This document shows, piece after piece, positions 34,839-42,765 of a stretch of 64,000 nucleotides of DNA. The position numbers were made by a program, and so were the translations under genes. Origin of the DNA: Planococcus citri (taxonomy: Eukaryota > Arthropoda > Insecta > Hemiptera > Pseudococcidae). The first letter of the stretch is position 1. Every line of letters starts with the position of its first letter. The stretch spans positions 41,776,559 through 41,840,558 of the forward strand of contig NC_088680.1 in assembly GCF_950023065.1 (NCBI RefSeq), given 5' to 3'. The notes under the pieces were generated by a model, which was not told the DNA's origin, searched no databases, and saw only the letters and a list, made by a program, of their open reading frames with translations.

Positions 34839-36173
34839 ATGGTTTCTCAACAGGAGTTTAGTGATTTTAAAACATTAATCGAAGACCAGATTAAGAAGCA
34901 ATTCGAAGATAAAGCAACTGAGCTAGAGACTAATTACAAGACCAAATTAGATGAGAAGGTAAAAGAAATCGAAGCTACCTATCTAGCAAAACACAATGAA
35001 AAAGTGAAAGAGTTGGAATCTTCGGTTGATAAATCTGTCAACGAATTAATGGGAAAATGGTGTACTGAAACGAATAAAGACGTAGGCGAAGCAATAGTAT
35101 CTTTTAAAAATTCTATCATCGACGAATTAAAAACTGAAAGTACTACTATGTGGCAAAACAATGAACAAGAAATGAAAAAGACCGTAGATATCTTGTTGAA
35201 AGGTGCTGAAGCGAGAGTGGCACAGGCAGGAGGAGAGAAATCTTCATCTGAATTGGTCTTTATTGAACTTTTCAGAAAAAGTGCTACGATGTTCACTCAG
35301 AAAATGATACACCATCCGGTCAGATTTGTTAAACAATTTCAAACAAAAGAGATTGAGCAAAACCTAAGCCCTGTAAATCGTCGCATGTTATTTATTTCTT
35401 GTGTAGAGTATAAAACACAAGCTTGGGAAACCAAAATTCAAGAAGGGGAAGAATTAGAAAAATTAATACCGCAATTTTTAAATCTATATTGGGACCAAAC
35501 GGCGAAACAATCCGCCATTGAGTACTTTAGAACCGATAATGTCGAAAAAATAAAAACAATGGCCGACTATATCGAATATTTTTCTATGTGGTATGATACG
35601 TTAGCGGCTACCAAACTAACAGCCGAGCAAATCATTGATAAAATTCTCGAAAAAATCCCCCATGCAATCCAAAATAAAATGAACCTCGAAGAGTTGAATA
35701 CTAAGGAAGACCTCGTGAAGAAACTTACTGTGGCAAAGAAATCAGTGACTGATGAATATCTAGCTATGTACGTTCATTCTACGAAGTACGTACATACAAA
35801 TTTCCATCAAAAAACTGACCCCCAAGTAACAGAAGAAGCCAGAGAAATTCAACAAGAGAAACCAAGAGTTTCAAATTACAAAGGTAAAAATTTTATACCC
35901 AATTTCCACGAGGTACGAGTTAGAAATTTTAACTATCGAGGAAGAGGAAATTATGGATCGTATGTACCGGATACACAATGGAGAAAACCCCCTCCAAAAT
36001 TCAATTCAACCGGTCAAGGTGTTAGAGGCGATTTAAGCATTCAAAATATACAAAATGGTACCCCCCAAAATCAACCACCTCAAGCACCAAACTCCCAATC
36101 AATTCCCCAACCAACCCCAGAGCAACTGTTTTATCAAAATTCTAAGCCTGGGGGCTCAAAAAACGGAAATTGA
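34839..36173 (+). CDS. gag: Gag polyprotein of the LTR element
   Basis: 444 residues from the ATG at 34839 (context AAAATGG). The frame is open 39 codons further upstream, but only from a GTG. The N-terminal third is a charged, Glu/Lys-rich probable coiled coil. The middle (about residues 140-310) has the helical character of retrotransposon capsid, with Trp-containing segments such as YWDQTAKQSAIEYFR and YIEYFSMWYDTLAATK. The C-terminus is basic and then Gln/Pro/Asn-rich, with an NYRGRGNYG element. There is no CCHC zinc knuckle, so nucleic-acid binding would rely on the Arg/Gly-rich stretch. It ends 7 nt after a slippery heptamer that can shift ribosomes into pol. Confidence 0.88.
   Translation: MVSQQEFSDFKTLIEDQIKKQFEDKATELETNYKTKLDEKVKEIEATYLAKHNEKVKELESSVDKSVNELMGKWCTETNKDVGEAIVSFKNSIIDELKTESTTMWQNNEQEMKKTVDILLKGAEARVAQAGGEKSSSELVFIELFRKSATMFTQKMIHHPVRFVKQFQTKEIEQNLSPVNRRMLFISCVEYKTQAWETKIQEGEELEKLIPQFLNLYWDQTAKQSAIEYFRTDNVEKIKTMADYIEYFSMWYDTLAATKLTAEQIIDKILEKIPHAIQNKMNLEELNTKEDLVKKLTVAKKSVTDEYLAMYVHSTKYVHTNFHQKTDPQVTEEAREIQQEKPRVSNYKGKNFIPNFHEVRVRNFNYRGRGNYGSYVPDTQWRKPPPKFNSTGQGVRGDLSIQNIQNGTPQNQPPQAPNSQSIPQPTPEQLFYQNSKPGGSKNGN
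36158..36164 (+). promoter_or_regulatory. Programmed -1 frameshift site A AAA AAC
   Basis: Gag codons here read TCA AAA AAC, giving the canonical X XXY YYZ heptamer A AAA AAC. The gag stop follows at 36171. The pol frame (-1) is open from 36146 and continues uninterrupted to 41929. I see no obvious strong downstream stem-loop by eye. Confidence 0.75.
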
Positions 36174-39100
36174 CGATGTATGTGGTCAAAAAGACTGCAA
36201 CGAGAGGTGGGGGTAGGACGTATAAAATAAAAAATGAAATATACGACCGAATAGGAGAAGGCGCAGTGGCAAATCGAATTTCAAACAACCGAACAATTGA
36301 GCAGCATTGGCTGCATATTAAGAAAATGAAAAATTTCAACAAAAATGTAATTTTATCGATTGGGGAGGACGAAGTCAACGATCTCTTCGCCCCCTTCGCC
36401 TACATTGAAGAATATATGGTCGATATTATCGACCATATACGCGAAAATGGCGGTGAAAACATCTATGTTAATTTTCCTATACTGTTACCCTATGTAAAAG
36501 AGAGAAAAAACGCGAAAACGTTGAAAAGATATCTTGCTTTGCGCAGATTGTTTCAAAAAATCACTCAAATTACAAAAACCCACCTCCTAACATCTCAAGC
36601 TGACATTTTCCTTCGTAAAAATCAAGCTAACGCGATCGAAAAAACCGAATTTGGAAACGTAAAAATTAATAGGCACCTATTTGAGAAAAATCATCGATCA
36701 AATAAACCACCTATGAAAAAATACATGTTAAAACCATGCCACGTAGCAATGGTTCGCGAAGTAGAACAAATTATCGAGGGTCGAGAGATCGAACAAATCG
36801 ATTATGAAATTTTACTCGCGAAGTTAGACTCCCAAAATCGAAGAAAAAAGAATAAAAATAAAAAATTTAAAAATTCGAAAAAAGTAGTTCCAAAAAATGC
36901 TACGACCCTAAACTCCAAGACGCAAATTTTCGAAAATTCAAAATACAAGGACCAAGGAGGGGAATACATGGAAAGACAACAACAACAAAATGCAAAATCA
37001 AGCGAAAAACACGTCGATAAAAATGCACAAAATAATATTGCAACTCAAACGAGCGTATCAAATACACCTAAAATAGTAATAACACCACCGATCGATTCAT
37101 TTGAACAGCCGACGTCTTCAATTCCAGTGGCCAATTCAGGAGTGGCAAATTCCACCCGGCAGCAAACAAACGAACCGTTTTCATTCACAAAATGCATGCA
37201 AGAGTTCGAAGCAGCTGAAAAAGAAAAAAAGAAGCAAACCAATAACAAAACATCGAATAAGGCAGTACAGACCGATAATATATCCGAGTCACTTCAACAA
37301 GTACTAGTAGCTGAAGGTGAAAAAACCCAAGTTGACAGCAATACCAGCAGCGATCTTCCAGCTGACCAAAAATCAGCAAATTCTGCGGAATCTGAAAAAA
37401 ATAAAGAAGAAAATGAACCACCTAATACGTGTGTAATCAAATGGAAAATTGGAAGTGAAAAATTCTGCGGTTTGTTAGATACAGGGGCAGAAGTAAATTT
37501 AATCAGCGAAAGAATGATGCAAGTTATTGAGAAAAGACAAAAAGAATCGATCGAATATGCAATCCCAAAGCATAGGGTAGTAATTACTGTGGCAAATGGG
37601 GAAAAAGAAAATACATTCCCATTTTCTGTAAATATTAAAATGTATTTTAAAGATATCGAATGTGTAATTCCATTTTACATCGTAAAAACCCTTCCTTGTG
37701 GATTCCTAATTGGTAGAGATACCATGAAATTAGAAAAAATTGGAGCGTCGACGGAAAAAGGTCGTGCAAAATGTAAAAAATTACCAGAAAAAAGGTACAG
37801 AAAATTCGTAGCAGACAGTTTACACGCAATACATGGAGTTAAAAAAGTAAAAGTCCACGTATGCGAAGTTGAAGAGAGGTACGAAGAAACGGTGGAAACT
37901 CCAAAAAACAGATTCGACCAAATTATTCGACAAATTCGAAATTCAAACCTCACGTACGACCGAAAAATGTATGCCATCGAGCAAATTTCTCCTTACGCTG
38001 GAGTTTGGCGAGATGAGGTGGGGTATGATAAAACCGAAGAGTACAAATTAAATTGGAAAGTCGATCCAGATTCTGTCAATTGGAAACACCGCAATTTTAT
38101 ACCTAGTAAACACAACGAGCATAAAGTTTTTGAAGAATTAAATCGAATGTTAATAAATGAAATTGCTCGACCTTCTGATTCAAAATATGTTAGCAGTACA
38201 TTAGTCAGAGAAAAATCTGATGGTAGAGTTCGCATATGTATAGACCCCCCAATTTTAAATATGTTGCTCGAAGATGACCCTAACGAGGCATCAAATTTGG
38301 ACAAAATTGTACATAGTGGACATGGAGTAAAATACCAGTCCACCTTTGATTTCAACTATGGGTACTGGCAAATGAGAATACACCCAGCTTTTTGGAAATT
38401 TTTGGCATTTAAGGTCGATGGCCAGACCTATGAATATATGAGAATGCCTTTTGGAGTTAAAATTGCTGCTGCCTATTTTATTAAAATGCTCAGAAAAATT
38501 TTGTATGGTTTAAAAGACCTAGACCTATACGTAGACGATGCCAGAATCAAATCGAAAAATTTTGAAGAACATATTGCAGCAATTGTTGAATTTTTAAAAC
38601 GTCTACAAGCGGCTGGCTTAACACTCAATGCCGATAAAACAAAATTATTTAAAGAAAAAATCGATCATTTGGGCTATGTACTTGACAAAAATAAAATTGG
38701 AAAGCAGCAGATTAAATTGGAAAAATTAGAAAAATTTAGAAATAAATTTTTTTCAAAAAGGAAAAATGGAGTAGTTTTAAAAGAGAAAAAACATATCCAA
38801 CAGCTAACTGGCTTAACTATGCTATACTCCAAATTTATAAAAAATTACCAAACAATCTTAAGACCAATGACTGACCTACTTGAAAAAGATACCAAGTGGG
38901 AATGGGGAGAAAAACATATGCGGGCGTTTGACCAATTGTACGAGGCATTTTGCCAACAGTTTGAACTTACTGCTCCAGATCCAGATCGCGAATTCTTCAT
39001 TGAAGTGGCCCACGACAATGACACGGTGAATGCGGTCATCTACCAAAAGGACGATGAAAACCGAGACAACATCGTCATGTTCGTCAGTTCATGCCTGAAA

Positions 39101-41929
39101 AAACACCAAAAAAATTACTCTCTAATTGAAAAAAGAATTTTGGCCCTAATTACTGTATTAAAAAAATGTCAAATTTGGCTAATAGGCCGAAAGGTCAATG
39201 TACCTCACAGTATGCAAACAATGGTAAACAAAATACGTTCAGTGGGGCAAATGCATATCAAAGCAGCATACTGGATAACAATTTTGAATAGTTTTAATAT
39301 CGATTTTTCGATCAAAAAAGACCATAAAAGGTATTTTGACCCTATGCCCCCTGAAGTGACCTTAAAATGCAATTTGATCCAGTATTCTTTTACGCGACAA
39401 AAACTTCCCCCTAACCTTAGAAATGCTCTAGAAATGATTGAAGTCCGTCAGGACCTAGACGATAACCTGAGTAAAATTAAAGAAGTCCTGAGGAGCGGGA
39501 AAGTGGAGTTAAAAGTAGAGGTACGCGGACAAAAGGCAGTAAACAGCAAAATTAAAAATTTGAAAGATAAATACATAATTAAAAATGGTGTTTTATATCG
39601 AAAAGTAAAAAGGCAGGACATGGTGGTCTTACCTGAAAATTTGTTTGCTGAAGTGGTGAACTATCTGCATCACTGGTATGGTCATCTTGGCAGTGCCAGG
39701 CTAGCCACCATCTTCGAACGAACATATTATTTCCCCAATGCTAAAAAACACATACAAATATTATTAAATGTATGCAGAACTTGCAAAACAAATAAAGTTT
39801 ATGGATTTAAAAAATATCCTCAATATTCTAAAATTGTAGCCAAAGAGGTCGGCGAACTCGTAACAATGGACATTTTTGGTCCATTGCCAAATAAAGAAGG
39901 TGGCTCTAAAGCAGTCATTGTTGGCAAGGATATATTTAGCCATTACACTTGGTTCTATGATGCCCCCGACATGACAACTGAACGCTGCACTGATTTATTA
40001 CTCAGAATTCGCGACGAATTGGCAGCATTGGGGCATAAATTGCAAACTATTACTACTGACAATGGACCCCAATTTATCTCCCAAGAATGGAAAGACACCT
40101 GTGAAAAGAATAAAATAAAATGTACACACATTGCACCGTACAATGCTCCAGCTAATTCCTGTGAGCGTACGATGAGAGAATTGGGAACATTGCTCAGAAT
40201 TGCAATAAATGAGCAATTTGAAGAAGAACACCACTACACCCATGAAAATTGGGATAAATATATCCGTGATGCAGAGAAGGTCATGAACCTTCGGCCAACT
40301 GAGTTTGGTCTGACCCCAAATGAGATTATTGGGGCATTTAATGAACAACCCGACCCCCAAGTATTTGAAATGCAAGAATATGATTTAGATGGCGAATATT
40401 CCAAATTAAGAGAAAAATTGACCAAGATGCTGGATTACATACCGTTCGACAACATTCAAAATGATCGATATATAGAGGACGATGACCTTCTAATTGAAAA
40501 AGGGGTCGTTCATATATATACTGATGGGGCATGTACTCGAAATGGTAACGATGATGCGGTTGCTGGCATTGGAATTTGTTTCAAACCTTATGGTAAAAAG
40601 AATGTAAGCCATAAATTAAATGTAGAAAAAAATACCAACAATGTAGCTGAATTGACGGCGATTGAATTGGCCATGGAATTAATTTTGAGAAAAACTGATC
40701 ATAAAAAATTGCAAATTAATACTGATTCTCGATATGCAATCGATACTATAAAAAGAACCGAGCAGTACATTGCAAAAAATTGGAAAAGCAATGGAAAAGA
40801 AATTTTAAACAGAGAAATTTTAGAAAAAATTGATAAATTGAAAAAACAATTTGAGCATATCGAGATCAAGTATGTAGAGGGGCACAAGTACGACTATGGA
40901 AATGCCATTGCAGACCGTTTGGCTAAGGCTGCTGTGTATGAGGATGAGCTAGAAGTAATTCTACGCGAAAATCCGAATACCAAAATGGAAAAGATAGGTA
41001 CCTACATCAGACTCAAAAATCACGAAAAAATTATTAAAGATGAACAAGAATTCAACAAAAACGATGACGTAGCAAAAAGAGTAGAGGTCGGTGACCTTGT
41101 GATGCTAGATACCCATTGCCAAAGTGACAGCAATAAAATGGTATCCGGTAAACTTTATCCTAAAAGAAAGGGACCCTACGTTATCCTATATAAAATACAT
41201 ACCAACTGTTATAGAGTCCAAAATTATAAATCAACTCAACAAGAAGATAGGCCTATCGCCAACGTACGCCAAATGACCCCATTTGTAAATAAAAAACAAT
41301 TAAGAATGTTGGAGGATGAAGTTCGTTATAAATCCATCTTTGACGAACGTCCCTTCCAAGAAAGAATTTATGACAGGACCAGATTAACCGAAAGAAAAGA
41401 ACAGAAAAAAATTGAGGAAAAAATTGATGATGAGCATGCATTTTTTGATATGCTTTTGAAAGAAGAAAGAAGGATGAAAGAATTACAAGAAAGAGCTGAA
41501 CAAAAATTAAAAGAAGAAGAACTAGCACATAACCATTACAAAGCAACTGGTAAATGGTTATTTAAATTACCAAATAGGGAGCTTGACCCTGTACTGCACG
41601 AACATCTGAAAAATTTGAAAAAAGCTCGAAAACTTTTGATCCAAGAACGCCAAAAACAAATTAGAGAAAAAAGAGAACAAGATCAAAAAATAAAAATTGC
41701 TAAAAAAGTCAAAGAAATTCATACCATACTGAGAAGTCAAGATGAGAAAGATTTAGTCTGGTTGCAAAAAGTAAGCGATCAGATTACACAAGATAGGTTA
41801 CACGAACTTAGTGTTATGTGCCTATCAACGTGTAAAACAACAGACGCTACCAATACCGTAAAATCCCACCTCATCCAAAATGTACTCAGTATGGAGCAAG
41901 CTAAATCTATCTTTTGTTATTGGGAATAA
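36164..41929 (+). CDS. pol: Pol polyprotein: protease, RT, degenerate RNase H, integrase with embedded second RNase H
   Basis: About 1920 codons in the -1 frame relative to gag; the first in-frame ATG is 36176. In order: (1) an N-terminal region of about 430 residues, Lys/Asn/Gln-rich, no known domain; (2) aspartic protease, LLDTGAEVNLIS, Asp codon 37478; (3) RT with FDFNYGYWQ, RMPFGVKIAAAYF and YVDD (38528-38539); (4) gypsy-type RNase H (about 38970-39230) lacking the first and third acidic catalytic residues; (5) integrase with an H…H…CRTC zinc finger (39668-39790) and catalytic D, D, E codons at 39869, 40058 and 40163 (34 residues between the last two); (6) a second RNase H (40500-40950) with D40523, E40649, D40724, a GHKYDYGN histidine and D40913, all present; (7) the GPY/F module KLYPKRKGPYVILYK (about 41150-41220); (8) a Lys/Glu-rich coiled-coil tail of about 220 residues. 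Made as a Gag-Pol fusion by frameshifting (inferred). Confidence 0.9.
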   Translation, partial: RKLTMYVVKKTATRGGGRTYKIKNEIYDRIGEGAVANRISNNRTIEQHWLHIKKMKNFNKNVILSIGEDEVNDLFAPFAYIEEYMVDIIDHIRENGGENIYVNFPILLPYVKERKNAKTLKRYLALRRLFQKITQITKTHLLTSQADIFLRKNQANAIEKTEFGNVKINRHLFEKNHRSNKPPMKKYMLKPCHVAMVREVEQIIEGREIEQIDYEILLAKLDSQNRRKKNKNKKFKNSKKVVPKNATTLNSKTQIFENSKYKDQGGEYMERQQQQNAKSSEKHVDKNAQNNIATQTSVSNTPKIVITPPIDSFEQPTSSIPVANSGVANSTRQQTNEPFSFTKCMQEFEAAEKEKKKQTNNKTSNKAVQTDNISESLQQVLVAEGEKTQVDSNTSSDLPADQKSANSAESEKNKEENEPPNTCVIKWKIGSEKFCGLLDTGAEVNLISERMMQVIEKRQKESIEYAIPKHRVVITVANGEKENTFPFSVNIKMYFKDIECVIPFYIVKTLPCGFLIGRDTMKLEKIGASTEKGRAKCKKLPEKRYRKFVADSLHAIHGVKKVKVHVCEVEERYEETVETPKNRFDQIIRQIRNSNLTYDRKMYAIEQISPYAGVWRDEVGYDKTEEYKLNWKVDPDSVNWKHRNFIPSKHNEHKVFEELNRMLINEIARPSDSKYVSSTLVREKSDGRVRICIDPPILNMLLEDDPNEASNLDKIVHSGHGVKYQSTFDFNYGYWQMRIHPAFWKFLAFKVDGQTYEYMRMPFGVKIAAAYFIKMLRKILYGLKDLDLYVDDARIKSKNFEEHIAAIVEFLKRLQAAGLTLNADKTKLFKEKIDHLGYVLDKNKIGKQQIKLEKLEKFRNKFFSKRKNGVVLKEKKHIQQLTGLTMLYSKFIKNYQTILRPMTDLLEKDTKWEWGEKHMRAFDQLYEAFCQQFELTAPDPDREFFIEVAHDNDTVNAVIYQKDDENRDNIVMFVSSCLKKHQKNYSLIEKRILALITVLKKCQIWLIGRKVNVPHSMQTMVNKIRSVGQMHIKAAYWITILNSFNIDFSIKKDHKRYFDPMPPEVTLKCNLIQYSFTRQKLPPNLRNALEMIEVRQDLDDNLSKIKEVLRSGKVELKVEVRGQKAVNSKIKNLKDKYIIKNGVLYRKVKRQDMVVLPENLFAEVVNYLHHWYGHLGSARLATIFERTYYFPNAKKHIQILLNVCRTCKTNKVYGFKKYPQYSKIVAKEVGELVTMDIFGPLPNKEGGSKAVIVGKDIFSHYTWFYDAPDMTTERCTDLLLRIRDELAALGHKLQTITTDNGPQFISQEWKDTCEKNKIKCTHIAPYNAPANSCERTMRELGTLLRIAINEQFEEEHHYTHENWDKYIRDAEKVMNLRPTEFGLTPNEIIGAFNEQPDPQVFEMQEYDLDGEYSKLREKLTKMLDYIPFDNIQNDRYIEDDDLLIEKGVVHIYTDGACTRNGNDDAVAGIGICFKPYGKKNVSHKLNVEKNTNNVAELTAIELAMELILRKTDHKKLQINTDSRYAIDTIKRTEQYIAKNWKSNGKEILNREILEKIDKLKKQFEHIEIKYVEGHKYDYGNAIADRLAKAAVYEDELEVILRENPNTKMEKIGTYIRLKNHEKIIKDEQEFNKNDDVAKRVEVGDLVMLDTHCQSDSNKMVSGKLYPKRKGPYVILYKIHTNCYRVQNYKSTQQEDRPIANVRQMTPFVNKKQLRMLEDEVRYKSIFDERPFQERIYDRTRLTERKEQKKIEEKIDDEHAFFDMLLKEERRMKELQERAEQKLKEEELAHNHYKATGKWLFKLPNRELDPVLHEHLKNLKKARKLLIQERQKQIREKREQDQKIKIAKKVKEIHTILRSQDEKDLVWLQKVSDQITQDRLHELSVMCLSTCKTTDATNTVKSHLIQNVLSMEQAKSIFCYWE

Positions 41930-42457
41930 ACCATGAAAAACTCAAACAATGGGAAAAAACCACCTCCCAAGTCCCAATGATAACGCAAACCACCACGAAC
42001 CGAACGCAGAACGCAACAACGTTGCAATTGTGTCTTATATGTTGAACGATAGGTACCTACCTAAGCACGTATACGTACGCATTCGTTACACGCAAGTTCA
42101 AAGTGGAAAGAATTTTTTGCGTTAGTCAATTATTGCAAAAAAGTGCTCAAATCAATTAAAAAAGTGCTCGCATCGCGAATAAAACTTGTTATAATTACCT
42201 ACGTGTAATTTAAGCCGGAATTTTTTCCATAGAAAGTGTGAAAATTCGCTCATCATCGTAAAAACGTGCTCGCTCAATCCAACTCGAAGGGCTCGTTCAA
42301 ACCTGGGAAAAGTCAGTTAATTCCTGGTTAATTTCATGTCATCGAATAACTCTACAAGGTAAATGGCTATTTATTTAAAAAATAATTCAATTAAAAATAA
42401 AAAACTTACCAAATAAAACGTGATCGATAAAACGTGGCTTGTAATTTTCTGTTGCTA
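41930..42457 (+). other. Non-coding stretch after pol with a probable intron for the accessory mRNA
   Basis: No frame is supported. A donor ACAAG|GTAAATGG lies at 42358-42359 and a good acceptor, TTTTCTGTTGCTAG, ends at 42458, just before the ORF3a start. This would be the last intron of a spliced subgenomic RNA, or of an mRNA started inside the element. Confidence 0.45.
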
Positions 42458-42459
42458 GT

Positions 42460-42765
42460 ATGGACGACGAATCGAATAATAACCAATCGTTAAATGTATC
42501 GCCGGTAAATGAACGGGAAAAATCACCGTCACCGTATCAAGAGTCTGAAAAAGCTGACTCAGAATCGTCGTCCTCTTCTTCTTCTTCTTCGTCGAGTTCG
42601 TCGTCGTCGTCATCGTCGTCGTCCTCTTCGTCGAACCGATCGTCGTCGTCACCGTCGAAATCTCCAAGCTCGACATCATTATCCGAGCCAGATGAAACCG
42701 ACGAGATAGCAGCCAAGCAACTCGAAGACAAGCTTTTGAAATCCGAGACCGACGATTCGCCCTAA
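42460..42765 (+). CDS. Accessory ORF3a, serine-rich peptide
   Basis: 101 residues from an ATG directly after a splice-acceptor-like TTGCTAG. Acidic ends flank a long Ser tract (TCG/TCT/TCC codons) followed by SPSKSPSSTSLSEPDETDE. It ends at a TAA at 42763-42765. The same frame is then open for another 433 codons (ORF3b), so 3a and 3b may be one protein, joined by stop suppression or by splicing out the stop. The serine tract makes overlapping open frames on both strands, which I treat as shadows. Confidence 0.6.
   Translation: MDDESNNNQSLNVSPVNEREKSPSPYQESEKADSESSSSSSSSSSSSSSSSSSSSSSSNRSSSSPSKSPSSTSLSEPDETDEIAAKQLEDKLLKSETDDSP

Noticed and set aside
42509..42731. Arg-rich plus frame and Asp/Glu-rich minus frame across the serine tract of ORF3a
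   Set aside because: Frame shadows of the TCG/TCT repeat; low complexity.
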